Notes: generated by a model from the sequence alone, not told the origin. A DNA stretch of 64,000 bases from Micromonospora sp. WMMD812 (GCF_027497215.1 NZ_CP114904.1:2130001-2194000), one strand, 5' to 3'. Numbered from the stretch's first letter, positions 7,745 to 16,741 are shown. Numbers and translations: made by a program.

Positions 7745-8871
7745 ACCGGATTCCCGTGATGGTGCCGCGGCTCGGTGAGGAGGAGGCGCAGGCCGCCGCC
7801 GAGGCGGTCCGCTCCGGCTGGGTGGCCCAGGGGCCGCGGGTGGCCCGTTTCGAGCGGGAGTTCGCCGCGCTGGTGGGAGCCGACCACGGCGTCGCGGTCA
7901 GCTCCTGCACCACGGCGCTGCACCTGGCGCTGGTGCTGCTCGACGTCGGCCCGGGCGACGAGGTCGTCGTGCCGTCGTTCTCCTTCATCGCCACCGCCAA
8001 CGCGGTGCGCTACGTCGGCGCGACCCCGGTCTTCGCCGACGTCGACCTCGACACCGGCAACCTGACGGTGGCGACCGTCGACGCGGTGCGCACGTCCCGC
8101 ACCCGGGCGGTGATCGCCGTTCACCAGGGCGGCGTGCCGTTCGACGTGGCCGCGCTGCGCGACGCCGCCGTCGGGTGGGGGGTGCCGCTGGTCGAGGACG
8201 CCGCCTGCGCCGCCGGCTCCACGGCGTACGGGCGGCCGGTCGGGGCCGGCGCGGCGATCTCGGCCTGGTCGTTCCACCCTCGCAAGCTGCTGACCACCGG
8301 CGAGGGCGGGATGGTCACGGTGGACGACCCCGAGTGGGCCGCCCGGCTGCGCCGCCTGCGCGAGCACGGCATGAACGTCTCGGCGGCCGACCGCCACGCC
8401 AGCGCCCAGCCGGTGCTGGAGGCCTACCTGGAGACCGCCTTCAACTACCGCATGACCGACATCCAGGCGGCGATCGGCCTCGTGCAGCTCGGCCGGCTCG
8501 CCGAGCTGGTGACGCAGCGGCGCGCGCTCGCCGCCCGCTACCACGACCTGCTCGCCGACGTGGACGGTCTGCGGCCGGTCCGCGACCCCGGCCACGGGGA
8601 AACCAACTACCAGTCGTTCTGGGTGCTGATCGGCCCGGAGTACGGGGTCGGCCGCGACGAGGTGCTCGCCGAGCTGGCCGCGGCCGGCGTGTCGGCGCGG
8701 CGCGGGATCATGGCCGCCCACCTGGAGCCGGCGTACGCCGGCGTGGCGTCCGCGCCGCTGCCGGTGACCGAGCGGCTGACCCGCGACTCGCTGATCCTGC
8801 CGCTGCACCACCAGCTGACCGAGGACGACCAGCGCCACATCGTCGGCGTGCTGCGCAAGCTGGCCCGCTGA
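7741..8871 (+). CDS. DegT/DnrJ/EryC1-family sugar aminotransferase (first copy)
   Basis: A 376-residue fold-type I PLP enzyme. The Schiff-base lysine lies in SFHPRKLLTTGEGG at about residue 182. The PLP-binding aspartate region is VPLVEDAACAAGS. The N-terminal IPVMVPRLGEEEAQAAAEAV and VAVSSCTTALHLAL (phosphate cup) are family typical. Enzymes of this group transfer an amino group from glutamate to keto-sugars. Start and stop overlap their neighbours (ATGA before, one base after), so it is coupled to the epimerase and the PglD-like acetyltransferase. PglE-PglD type pairs make 4-acetamido sugars, so this gene with the next may form an N-acyl amino-sugar. The precise keto-sugar is unknown. Confidence 0.85.
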   Translation: MNRIPVMVPRLGEEEAQAAAEAVRSGWVAQGPRVARFEREFAALVGADHGVAVSSCTTALHLALVLLDVGPGDEVVVPSFSFIATANAVRYVGATPVFADVDLDTGNLTVATVDAVRTSRTRAVIAVHQGGVPFDVAALRDAAVGWGVPLVEDAACAAGSTAYGRPVGAGAAISAWSFHPRKLLTTGEGGMVTVDDPEWAARLRRLREHGMNVSAADRHASAQPVLEAYLETAFNYRMTDIQAAIGLVQLGRLAELVTQRRALAARYHDLLADVDGLRPVRDPGHGETNYQSFWVLIGPEYGVGRDEVLAELAAAGVSARRGIMAAHLEPAYAGVASAPLPVTERLTRDSLILPLHHQLTEDDQRHIVGVLRKLAR

Positions 8872-9689
8872 TGCGCGACCTGGTCATCGTCGGTGCGGGC
8901 GGCTTCGCGCGGGAGACCGCCGCGGCGGTCCGCGCGATCAACGACTCCCGTCCCACCTGGCGGCTGCGCGGCTTCCTCGACGACGACCCCGTCCTGCACG
9001 GCACCGCCCGCGCGGGCCTGCCGATCCTCGGCGGCACCGACCGGCTGGCCGACCTGCCGGACGCGGCGGTGGTGGTCTGCGTGGGCAGCCCGCGCGACTA
9101 CCGGGCGCGGCGGCGGATCGTGCGGCGGCTCGCCCTGCCACCCCAGCGGTACGCGACGCTCGTCCACCCCCGCGCCGAGGTCGGCGCCGGCAGTGTCCTC
9201 GGGCCGGGCACCGTGCTGCTCGCCGGCGTGGTGCTCACCGCGGACGTGACGGTCGGCGCCCACGTCGCGGTCATGCCGCACGCCGTCCTGACCCACGACG
9301 ACCGGCTGCACGACCACGTGACCGTCGCCTCCGGGGTACGCCTCGGCGGCGGGGCGGTGCTGCGGCCCGGCGCGTACGTCGGCGCGGGCGCGCTGGTCCG
9401 CGAGGGCGTGACGGTCGGTGAGTGGTCGCTGGTCGGGATGGGTTCCGTGGTGCTGCGCGACGTGCCGCCCGGCGAGGTCTGGGCCGGCAACCCGGCCCGC
9501 CGGCTGCGCGCGGCCGACCTGCCGGCGGAGCCGGACGGGACGGGGCCCGTGGCCGCGGAGCCGGGGCAGGTGTCGGCCGGGGCGGCGGAGCCGGGGCGCG
9601 TCCGGCCGGAGCCGGACGGGCCGGGAGAGGTGTCGACGCCGCCGGCGTCGATCGGGGAACTGACCGTGCCGAAGCTTGTGGGGAGCTGA
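8871..9689 (+). CDS. PglD/NeuD-like sugar acetyltransferase with C-terminal extension
   Basis: A 272-residue protein. An N-terminal Rossmann-like nucleotide-sugar binding part starts with LVIVGAGGFARETAAAV (the PglD/NeuD signature). It is followed by a left-handed beta-helix at about residues 95-215 ending in GEVWAGNPARRLR. Family members N- or O-acetylate NDP-sugars with acetyl-CoA. The last about 55 residues are unusual: low-complexity, with repeated AEPG/PEPDG motifs, not part of the enzyme fold and probably disordered. The start overlaps the preceding aminotransferase stop by one base, and the next aminotransferase begins two bases after the stop. Function by context: acylation of the amino group introduced by the first aminotransferase. 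Confidence 0.8.
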   Translation: MRDLVIVGAGGFARETAAAVRAINDSRPTWRLRGFLDDDPVLHGTARAGLPILGGTDRLADLPDAAVVVCVGSPRDYRARRRIVRRLALPPQRYATLVHPRAEVGAGSVLGPGTVLLAGVVLTADVTVGAHVAVMPHAVLTHDDRLHDHVTVASGVRLGGGAVLRPGAYVGAGALVREGVTVGEWSLVGMGSVVLRDVPPGEVWAGNPARRLRAADLPAEPDGTGPVAAEPGQVSAGAAEPGRVRPEPDGPGEVSTPPASIGELTVPKLVGS

Positions 9690-9691
9690 CC

Positions 9692-10810
9692 ATGCCGGGA
9701 ATTCCGCTCGTCGATCTGGGCGCCGCGCACGCGGAGGTCGCGGAGGAGGTAGAGGCCGGCTTCAAGCGGGTCATCGCCGACACCGCCTTCATCGGTGGCG
9801 CCGAGGTCGCCGCGTTCGAACGGGAGTACGCCGCCTTCAGCGGCGTGCCGCACTGTGTCGGGGTGGCGAACGGCACCGACGCGCTCGAACTGGCGCTGCG
9901 CGCCGTGGGGGTCGGGCCGGGTGCCGAGGTGGTGCTGCCGACGAACACCTTCATCGCCACCGCCGAGGCGGTCGCCCGCACCGGCGCGCGGCCGGTGCTG
10001 GTCGACTGCGACCCCGACACGTACCTGATCGACGTCGAGGCGGCGCTGGCCGCGGTCACGCCGGCCACCCGGGCGGTCGTCCCGGTGCACCTCTACGGTC
10101 AGCTCGCGCCGGTGGAGCGGCTGCGGGCCGGCCTGGCCGGTAGTGACGTCGCCGTCGTCGAGGACGCCGCGCAGTGCCAGGGCGCCACCCGGCACGGGCG
10201 GGGCGCGGGGGTCGAGGGCATCGCCGCGACGAGCTTCTACCCGGGCAAGAACCTGGGCGCGTACGGGGACGCGGGTGCCGTCGTCACCGCCGACGCCGCG
10301 CTCGCCACGGCGGTCCGCACGCTCGGCAGCCACGGCGGCCTCACGAAGTACGCGCACGACGTGATCGGGGTGAACAGCCGGCTGGACGGCCTCCAGGCGG
10401 TGGTGCTCCGCGCCAAGCTGGCCCGGCTGGCGACGTGGAACGCCGCGCGCCGCGCCGCGGCGGCCCGGTACGACGCGCTGCTGGAGTCGGTGGACGTGAT
10501 CCGCCCGGTGACGCTGGCGGGCAACGAGCACGTCTGGCACATCTACTGCGTCCGGGTCCCGGGGGACGGCACCGCCGACCGTCGGGACGCGGTGCTCGGG
10601 CGGCTCCACGCGGCCGGCGTCGGGGCGGGCATCCACTACCCGGTGCCCGTGCACCGGACGCCCGCGTTCGCCGGCCTCGGCCATCCGCGGGGCGCGTTCC
10701 CGCGCGCGGAGCGGATCGCGGCGGAACTGCTGTCGCTGCCGATCTACCCGCAGATCACGCCGGACCAGCAGGAGGCCGTGGTGGCGGCCCTGATCGCCGC
10801 GCTGGGCTGA
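9692..10810 (+). CDS. DegT/DnrJ/EryC1-family sugar aminotransferase (second copy)
   Basis: A 372-residue PLP enzyme of the same family as the 7741-8871 gene but clearly diverged from it. The lysine is in SFYPGKNLGAYGDAG at about residue 187. VAVVEDAAQCQGA supplies the cofactor aspartate, and IPLVDLGAAHAEV is the typical start. The GKNLGAYGDAG form is common in enzymes acting at C3 of NDP-sugars (FdtB/QdtB, WlbC-like), while the first copy resembles C4 enzymes. This suggests two amination steps or two amino-sugars, but position specificity cannot be proven by eye. The ATG at 9692 follows GGGGAGCTGACC; upstream in-frame codons overlap the previous gene. A stem-loop after the stop probably ends this sub-operon. 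Confidence 0.85.
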   Translation: MPGIPLVDLGAAHAEVAEEVEAGFKRVIADTAFIGGAEVAAFEREYAAFSGVPHCVGVANGTDALELALRAVGVGPGAEVVLPTNTFIATAEAVARTGARPVLVDCDPDTYLIDVEAALAAVTPATRAVVPVHLYGQLAPVERLRAGLAGSDVAVVEDAAQCQGATRHGRGAGVEGIAATSFYPGKNLGAYGDAGAVVTADAALATAVRTLGSHGGLTKYAHDVIGVNSRLDGLQAVVLRAKLARLATWNAARRAAAARYDALLESVDVIRPVTLAGNEHVWHIYCVRVPGDGTADRRDAVLGRLHAAGVGAGIHYPVPVHRTPAFAGLGHPRGAFPRAERIAAELLSLPIYPQITPDQQEAVVAALIAALG

Positions 10811-10824
10811 CGGGTCACGGAGGG

Positions 10825-10858
10825 CCGCCGGCCGGCGCGGGGCGCGTCCGGCCGGCGG
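10825..10858 (+). terminator. Stem-loop after the sugar-biosynthesis genes
   Basis: Perfect 11-bp GC stem (CCGCCGGCCGG, 10825-10835, pairing with 10848-10858) with a 12-base loop, starting 15 bases after the aminotransferase stop. No T-tract. It probably separates the sugar genes from the MFS gene, which has its own ribosome-binding site. Confidence 0.5.
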
Positions 10859-10900
10859 TGGTAGGCGGCCCGCGAGCGCGGGCCGGGAGGTGGGGACGTC

Positions 10901-12166
10901 GTGTACGTGACGCTGCGGGACCGGCCGGGCGACGCCGGGCCGGATCGGCGTGCCGCGCTGCGCCGCGTCTCCGGCACCGTGGTGCTGCTCGGCACGGTCA
11001 GCCTGCTCACCGACGTGTCCTCGGAGATGGTGGCGTCGGTCCTGCCGCTCTACCTGACCGCCGTGGTGGGTCTGAGCCCCATCGCGTACGGCTTCCTGGA
11101 CGGCGTCTACCAGGGCGTGAGCGCCCTCGTGCGGATCGCCGGGGGGTACGCCGGTGACCGCGGCCAGCGACCGAAGTGGGTGGCGGCGGCCGGGTACGCC
11201 ACGTCCGCGCTGAGCCGGTTGGCGATGCTGCCGGCGGCCGGCTTCGCGGCGATCACCGCGGTGGTCACCGCGGACCGGCTGGGCAAGGGCCTGCGCACCG
11301 CGCCCCGGGACGCGCTGATCGCCGCGGCGTCGCGGCCGGAGGTGCTGGGGCGGGCGTTCGGTGTGCACCGCATGCTCGACACCCTCGGCGCGGCGGTCGG
11401 TCCGCTGGTCGCCTTCGCCCTGCTGTGGACCGTCCCGGGCAGCTACGACTCCGTCTTCGTCGTCTCGTTCGCGTTCGCGGTCGCCGGGGTGGCGGTGCTC
11501 GTGCTTCTCGTACCGGATCTGCCGACCGCGACCGGCGCGGTCCGCGCCGGCGCGCGTCGGGTGCTGGCGGAGGTCGCCGGGCGGCGGCTGCGCCGGCCGC
11601 TCCTGGCCGCCGCGCTGCTGGGCCTGCTGACCATCGGCGACGGCTTCCTGTACCTGACCCTCCAGGACCGGGACGACTTCGCCGCCCGCTGGTTCCCGCT
11701 GCTCTACGTGGGCACCAACGTCGCGTACCTCGTCCTGGCCGTGCCGCTGGGGCGGCTCGCCGACCGGGTCGGCCGCGGGCGGGTGCTCGTCGCCGGCCAC
11801 CTGGCGCTGCTCGGCGGCTATCTGCTCGCCGCGCTGCCGCGCGGTGGCGTCGGCCTCACCGTCGCCGTCCTGCTTCTGCTCGGCGTCTTCTACGCCGCCA
11901 CGGACGGCGTGCTCGCGGCGCTGGTGAGCCGACTGGTGGCGGCCGAGGCGCGGGGCAGCGGCATCGCGGCCGCCCAGACCACGGTGGTGCTGGCCCGGTT
12001 CGCCGCGTCCCTCCTGTTCGGCCTGATGTGGCACGTGCAGGGGCCGCGTCCGGCGCTGCTGCTCTTCGCGGTGCTGCTGGCCGGCGCCGTGCCGGTCGCC
12101 GCCTGGCTGCTGCGTGGCATCGACCGGGCACCCACCGAGCCCCTTCCGAACGGAGTTCCGGCATGA
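10901..12166 (+). CDS. Major facilitator superfamily transporter
   Basis: A 421-residue protein with about 12 hydrophobic segments. The MFS loop-2/3 signature appears as GGYAGDRGQRPKWVAAAGY at about residues 81-99, and the related GRLADRVGRGRVLVAGH occurs after helix 8. A positively charged cytoplasmic N-terminus of about 25 residues precedes helix 1. The GTG start follows GGGAGGTGGGG at ideal spacing. Its stop overlaps the start of the next gene (ATGA). The substrate is unknown. Its place inside a polysaccharide locus that lacks a recognisable Wzx flippase makes export of a sugar or lipid intermediate conceivable, but MFS proteins of this type are also drug exporters; that link is inference. 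Confidence 0.75.
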   Translation: MYVTLRDRPGDAGPDRRAALRRVSGTVVLLGTVSLLTDVSSEMVASVLPLYLTAVVGLSPIAYGFLDGVYQGVSALVRIAGGYAGDRGQRPKWVAAAGYATSALSRLAMLPAAGFAAITAVVTADRLGKGLRTAPRDALIAAASRPEVLGRAFGVHRMLDTLGAAVGPLVAFALLWTVPGSYDSVFVVSFAFAVAGVAVLVLLVPDLPTATGAVRAGARRVLAEVAGRRLRRPLLAAALLGLLTIGDGFLYLTLQDRDDFAARWFPLLYVGTNVAYLVLAVPLGRLADRVGRGRVLVAGHLALLGGYLLAALPRGGVGLTVAVLLLLGVFYAATDGVLAALVSRLVAAEARGSGIAAAQTTVVLARFAASLLFGLMWHVQGPRPALLLFAVLLAGAVPVAAWLLRGIDRAPTEPLPNGVPA

Positions 12167-13200
12167 GCGCCCGGTCCCACGGACTCGCCCCCCGGGCACG
12201 CGTGGCCGTGCTGGCGGTGGTGCTGCTGGTCGCCGCCGTCGGGGCCGGCGGCTACGTCTGGCAGGTCCGGCAGGGGCAGGCGGCCGCGCGGGCGGAGGCG
12301 ACCGCCGTGCCGACCCGGACGGACCTGGCCGCCGTCCGCGCCGGGCCGCACCTGGTCTTCCGCAGCACCGCTCCCGGCCCGGACTACGGGCGCGTGGCGA
12401 TGGTGCCGCTGTCGGCGCCGGACGGGCCGCGCGCCGTCACTCCCGCCTCGTGCGAACGGGTCCACGCCACCCGGGACGACGCGGTCTGTCTCGCCGGGGA
12501 CCGGGGCCTGGTGACCACCTACCGGGCGCAGGTGCTCGGCGCCGACTGGGCGCCGCGGCGCGACCTGCCGCTGGTCGGCACGCCGAGCCGGGCCCGGCTG
12601 TCCCGGGACGGGTCGCTGGCCGCGACCACCACGTTCGTCTACGGCGACTCGTACGCCAACCCGGGTCAGTTCTCCACCCGCACCATCGTCAGCCGGGTCG
12701 ACGGCGAGGTGGTCGGTGACCTCGAACAGTTCCAGCTCGTCGTCGACGGGAGGGTGGTCACCGCGATCGACCGGAACCTGTGGGGCGTCACCTTCGCCGA
12801 CGACGACCGGTTCTACGCCACCGCCGCCTCCGGCGGGAAGACGTGGCTGGTCGAGGGCAGCCTCAAAGCCCGCCGGGTCACCGCCCTGCGGACGGACGCC
12901 GAGTGCCCGTCGCTGTCACCGGACGGCACCCGCATCGCGTTCAAGAAGCACGGCGACCTGCCGCCGGGCCGCTGGCGGCTGGCCGTCCACGACCTGGCGA
13001 CCGGCACGGAGACGCTGCTCGCCGAGACCCGCAGCGTCGACGACCAGGTCGAGTGGCTGGACGGCCGCACGGTCATCTACGGCCTGCCCCGCGCGCAGAC
13101 CGGCACGGCGACCAGCGACGTCTGGTCGGTGCCGGCGGACGGCGGTGGCGCCCCCGAACCGCTGGTCCGGGACGCCTGGTCACCGGCGGTGGTCCGGTGA
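12163..13200 (+). CDS. Membrane-anchored TolB/PD40-like beta-propeller protein
   Basis: A 345-residue protein with one N-terminal hydrophobic segment (about residues 12-30, ARVAVLAVVLLVAAVGAGGY) that acts as signal anchor or uncleaved signal peptide. The exported part has repeated SxDGxxAA / SPDGTRIAFKK motifs (about 145-150 and 248-258) and a late DVWSVPADGGG strand, typical of PD40/TolB-type propeller blades. Such domains bind proteins or glycans and have no catalytic signature here. The ATG overlaps the MFS stop, so the two are co-translated; a partnership at the membrane is plausible. Repeat number cannot be settled by eye and the molecular role is unknown. Confidence 0.65.
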   Translation: MSARSHGLAPRARVAVLAVVLLVAAVGAGGYVWQVRQGQAAARAEATAVPTRTDLAAVRAGPHLVFRSTAPGPDYGRVAMVPLSAPDGPRAVTPASCERVHATRDDAVCLAGDRGLVTTYRAQVLGADWAPRRDLPLVGTPSRARLSRDGSLAATTTFVYGDSYANPGQFSTRTIVSRVDGEVVGDLEQFQLVVDGRVVTAIDRNLWGVTFADDDRFYATAASGGKTWLVEGSLKARRVTALRTDAECPSLSPDGTRIAFKKHGDLPPGRWRLAVHDLATGTETLLAETRSVDDQVEWLDGRTVIYGLPRAQTGTATSDVWSVPADGGGAPEPLVRDAWSPAVVR

Positions 13201-13328
13201 CCGCCGGCCGGTCGACGGACGGCCATTCCGCCACGCCGGGTCCCACCGTGCCCGCCCCGGACGCACACCGCACCGTGGACGGCCCGGACGCCGCCGCACC
13301 CGCGCCACCCGACAGGAGAGACCCCGAG

Positions 13329-14198
13329 ATGTCGCGACTGGCCGTCATCACGCCGAGCTTCGGGCCGGACTTCGAACGCTGCGCCGACCTGCACCGTTCG
13401 GTGCTCGCGTACTCGCCGGAGTCGGTGCGGCACCACATCATCGTGCCGCGCCGCGATCTCACCCGCTTCCGCCGGCTCGCCGGGCCGCGGACGGTGATCC
13501 ACGACGAGGCGGACTTCCTGCCGCGCACGTTCCGGTCACTGCCGGGCGGGAACCTGTCGGTCAACCTCCGCCGGCCGTTCCCGCCGGTGCGGGGTTGGAT
13601 CCGCCAGCAGATCATCAAGCTCGCGGCCGCCGCCCGCGTCGACGCCGACGTCGTCGTGCTGGTCGACTCGGACATCGAGTTCGTGCGGCCGTTCTCCGCC
13701 GAGACCTTCCGCCGCGACGGGGTGGTGCGGTTCTACCGCGTGCCGGACGAGGTCGACGAGCGGCTGGCCCGGCACGTCATCTGGCACCGGGTCGCCCGGT
13801 CCCTGCTCGGGGTCACCCCCGCGACGCCGCCGCACCGCGACTACGTGTCGTCGCTGCTGGCCTGGGATCCGGCGCTGGTCCGGGATCTGCTGGCGCGGGT
13901 GGAGTCGGTGACCGGCCGGCGCTGGGGGGACGCGGTCGGCGCCGAGCTGCACTTCTCCGAGTGGACGCTGTACGGCGTGTTCGTGGACGAGGTCGTCGGC
14001 GGGGCGGCCGCCGAGGCGTTCGCCGCGGCCGATCCGCTGTGCCACGCGTACTGGGCGGAGACGCCGCTGGACGAGCGGACCATGCCCGAGTTCCTGGGCC
14101 GGATCCGCCCCACCGACATCGCCGTCATGATCTCCGCCAAGTCCGGGACGCCGACGCCGCTGCGGCGGGCGGCGCTGGCGAGCCTCTCCCCCGCCTGA
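13329..14198 (+). CDS. Glycosyltransferase-like protein (DUF6492-like)
   Basis: A 289-residue soluble protein. The start SRLAVITPSFGPDFERCADL and the acidic motif VVVLVDSDIEFVRPF (DxD-like, about residues 110-122) resemble GT-A glycosyltransferases of the DUF6492 type found in capsule and glycan loci. The Asp pair would bind the metal and nucleotide-sugar diphosphate. The ATG at 13329 has AGGAGAG nine bases upstream. It sits 128 bases after the propeller gene and 100 bases before the O-antigen ligase-like gene, inside the polysaccharide locus. The donor and acceptor sugars are unknown. No membrane helix or signal peptide is seen, so it should act on the cytoplasmic side. Confidence 0.6.
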   Translation: MSRLAVITPSFGPDFERCADLHRSVLAYSPESVRHHIIVPRRDLTRFRRLAGPRTVIHDEADFLPRTFRSLPGGNLSVNLRRPFPPVRGWIRQQIIKLAAAARVDADVVVLVDSDIEFVRPFSAETFRRDGVVRFYRVPDEVDERLARHVIWHRVARSLLGVTPATPPHRDYVSSLLAWDPALVRDLLARVESVTGRRWGDAVGAELHFSEWTLYGVFVDEVVGGAAAEAFAAADPLCHAYWAETPLDERTMPEFLGRIRPTDIAVMISAKSGTPTPLRRAALASLSPA

Positions 14199-14299
14199 CA
14201 TGTCCGTGACCGAGGGTCGCCCGCACCGGCGGCGCGCGGTGTTCCGCCGGTTCGCCCCCGGGCGGTACGCTCTGCCCAGCCCTCGTCGAGGGAGCCCGC

Positions 14300-15772
14300 A
14301 TGATGGGTAGTGGCGGCGGCATGGTGCGGCCGGTCGACCGGTCGACGACGACCGTGGCCGACCGGCGCGCGGACGACGGTCGAGCCGTGGTCGACGGCCT
14401 GCGGGTGGTGCGGCCACGCGGTTCCAGCCAGGCGGCCGTGATGCTGCAGTTGTTCGTCGTCGCCGCGTTCGTCTTTCCGTCCGACACGGTGGTCCGCATC
14501 ATCGGGGCCCAGGGCTACCTGGCGAGCTTGATCGCGCTGGTCCTCTTCCTCGCCTGGGCGGTGACGGCGCTCCTCGGCCTGCACGACCCGATCCACACCC
14601 GCTACCCGATCCGGGGCGCCCTCGGGTTGCTCTGGATCTGCACGCTGCTCTCGTACGCCGCCATGCCTCTCTTCTCGCCCGACGCGACGCAGCGCCTCAG
14701 CGCCGACCGGTGGATCCTCCTGCTCCTCGGCATGTCCGGCGTGATCCTGGTCGCCGCCGAACACCTGCGTGACCCCACGGACCTGCTGCGCGTGATCCGG
14801 ACCCTGGTCTGGGGTGCGGCCTTCTCCGGCGTCGTCGCCGTGTTCCAGTTCTGGTTCCTGTGGGATTTGAAGCCCCTGCTCCGGCTCGCGCTGCCGGGTT
14901 TCGAGGTGAACTCGTCGTACGGGTCGTTCCAGGGGCGCGACGCGCTCGTCCGGGTGACCGGCACGTCGATCCACCCGATCGAGCTGGGCGTGACCGCCGG
15001 CATGCTGCTGCCGCTCGCCATCTGGCTGGGCATCAACGACACCGGCCGGTCGCCGACCCGGCGGTGGCTGCCGGTGGGTCTGATCGGGATGTGCATCCCG
15101 ATGTCGGTCTCCCGGTCGGCGATCCTGGCCGTCGGCGTGGCGGTCGTGGTCTTCGCGGTCTGCCTGCCGGCCCGGCAGCGCGTCTGGCTCTTCGCCTTCG
15201 CCCCGGTCGCCGTCGCCGGAGTCTTCGCCACCACGCCCGGCTACCTGCGGACCATCCTGAACTCGTTCACCGCGGGCACCGAGGACGCCTCGATCACGAA
15301 CCGCCTGGACAACTATCCGCGGGTGGTTGCCCTGGTGCGGGAGGCGCCGTGGCTGGGTCGTGGGGGTGGCACGTTCCTGCCGGCGGACGCGACGCGGATC
15401 CTGGACAACCAGTACTTCAAGACCGCGATCGAGATGGGGATCGTCGGGCTGGTGGCGCTCGTCCTCTACTTCCTCATCCCGGCCGTCGCCGTGCTGCAGG
15501 TGCGAGCGCGGGCGAAGGAGCCCGAACTCCGGTCCCTCTGCGCCGCGCTCGCCGGCGCCTGCCTCGCGGCGGCGCTCGGGGCGTACACCTTCGACGGCTT
15601 CTCGTTCGCCCAGTTCGCCTCCGTCCACGCGGTGGTCGTCGGGCTCTGCGCCACCTGCTGGCTGGCGGTGCGGAGGTGGCCCGCGGAGGTCGGCATCAGG
15701 CAGGCGATGATGACGCCGACCACGCAGCGACGTACCGCAACCCCTCTCCCCCCGCGTGAAATGAGCTCCTGA
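14300..15772 (+). CDS. O-antigen ligase/polymerase-like membrane protein (Wzy/WaaL type)
   Basis: A 490-residue protein with about 10-12 membrane helices and a large extracytoplasmic loop between about residues 190 and 235. That loop and the following YPRVVALVREAPWLGRGGGT region match the Wzy_C/O-antigen ligase pattern (G-x-G-x-G-x-F before a conserved N-x-Y). These enzymes join undecaprenyl-linked repeat units or transfer a glycan chain to an acceptor outside the membrane. The first about 45 residues are cytoplasmic and charged. A GAGGGAGCC site precedes the double ATG at 14300/14303. The stop overlaps the start of the Wzz-like gene by one base, a pairing typical of polysaccharide polymerisation and chain-length control. 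Confidence 0.75.
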   Translation: MMGSGGGMVRPVDRSTTTVADRRADDGRAVVDGLRVVRPRGSSQAAVMLQLFVVAAFVFPSDTVVRIIGAQGYLASLIALVLFLAWAVTALLGLHDPIHTRYPIRGALGLLWICTLLSYAAMPLFSPDATQRLSADRWILLLLGMSGVILVAAEHLRDPTDLLRVIRTLVWGAAFSGVVAVFQFWFLWDLKPLLRLALPGFEVNSSYGSFQGRDALVRVTGTSIHPIELGVTAGMLLPLAIWLGINDTGRSPTRRWLPVGLIGMCIPMSVSRSAILAVGVAVVVFAVCLPARQRVWLFAFAPVAVAGVFATTPGYLRTILNSFTAGTEDASITNRLDNYPRVVALVREAPWLGRGGGTFLPADATRILDNQYFKTAIEMGIVGLVALVLYFLIPAVAVLQVRARAKEPELRSLCAALAGACLAAALGAYTFDGFSFAQFASVHAVVVGLCATCWLAVRRWPAEVGIRQAMMTPTTQRRTATPLPPREMSS

Positions 15773-16596
15773 TGGACCTGTTGGCACTGTTCACGACTGT
15801 CCGCCGCCACAAGCTGATCGTGCTGGCGGTGCTGCTCATCATGGTCGGCGGGAACGCGTACGTCGCCTTCGGGATTCCGCCGCAGTACGAGTCGACCGCG
15901 CAGTACGTGCTGATCGCACCGCCGCCGGCGCCGAGCGACGCCGCGATCGAACGGGACCCGAGCCTCGCGAAGGTGAACGCCAACAACCCGTACCTGCGGC
16001 TGCCGAATCCGTCCGTCGTCGTCGACGTGCTGGCGCAGCGGGTCTCCGGCGACAACGTCCGCCGCGACCTGATCGCCCAGGGCGCCGACGAGGACTACAC
16101 GATCAGCGCGACCAACGCGGTCGGGTCCGGCCTGGTGATCAGCATCGTCGGCACCGGGCACTCCGCCGCCTCGGCGACCCAAACCCTGCAGCTGGTGTCC
16201 GAGCGCATGAAGACGGAGCTGCACGAGATGCAGAAGGTGGACGGGGCCGACGACAAGTACCTGTTCGTGGCGCTCCCGATCAACCCGCCCACCGACCCGA
16301 TCCGCAAGGTCACCGGGACGATCCGGTCGTTGATCGCCGTCTCGGCGGCGTGCCTGGTGCTGCTCTTCGGCCTGATCTCCATCGCCGAGGCGGTGGGTCC
16401 CCGCCGGACGAAGCAGGTCGTCCCGGCCCCCGACCCGAACGTCCAGCGCGGCGGTCAGCGCGGCGCCCCGCCCGCACCGGCCAACCGGGCTCCGGCCCAG
16501 GGCGGGCGGAACGAGAGCGACCTGACCATCGTGCTGCCCCGCGTCGCCTCGAACGACCCGCAGCGACCGACCCGAGGGACACCCACCGGCGAGTGA
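15772..16596 (+). CDS. Wzz/YveK-like chain-length determinant protein
   Basis: A 274-residue protein with the two-helix topology of polysaccharide co-polymerases. Helix 1 is at about residues 16-34 (HKLIVLAVLLIMVGGNAYVA) and helix 2 at about 183-203 (LIAVSAACLVLLFGLISIAE), with an extracytoplasmic domain between. The preceding segment PINPPTDPIRKV carries the Pro-rich motif that precedes helix 2 in Wzz proteins. There is no tyrosine-kinase domain. The about 70-residue C-terminal tail is Pro/Arg/Gln-rich and probably disordered. It directly follows, and overlaps, the ligase/polymerase-like gene, supporting control of glycan chain length. Confidence 0.75.
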   Translation: MDLLALFTTVRRHKLIVLAVLLIMVGGNAYVAFGIPPQYESTAQYVLIAPPPAPSDAAIERDPSLAKVNANNPYLRLPNPSVVVDVLAQRVSGDNVRRDLIAQGADEDYTISATNAVGSGLVISIVGTGHSAASATQTLQLVSERMKTELHEMQKVDGADDKYLFVALPINPPTDPIRKVTGTIRSLIAVSAACLVLLFGLISIAEAVGPRRTKQVVPAPDPNVQRGGQRGAPPAPANRAPAQGGRNESDLTIVLPRVASNDPQRPTRGTPTGE

Positions 16597-16712
16597 TCCG
16601 ACAAGGCCCGACGCCGAGGGGACGCCCCGCTCCCGTCGCCCATCCGACCCCGACCACCTGAACGGGTGACCGACACCGTCCGCGCGTGGGGACAGTCCAG
16701 GGTGGACGACGG

Positions 16713-16741
16713 TTGGGCGGGCGAAAATCCCTCTCTACGCT
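16713..16741 (+). promoter_or_regulatory. Candidate promoter for the large DUF4082 protein gene
   Basis: TTGGGC (16713-16718) and TACGCT (16736-16741) are separated by 17 bases, similar to actinomycete housekeeping promoters, and lie 57 bases before the ATG at 16798. The 200-base gap after the Wzz-like gene makes an independent promoter likely. Supported by motif spacing only. Confidence 0.35.

Noticed and set aside
9098..12199. Very long minus-strand open frames (over 1000 codons) opposite the aminotransferase and MFS genes
   Set aside because: Arg/Gly/Pro/His-rich translations with no motifs, directly antisense to well-supported genes; an effect of high GC third-position bias.
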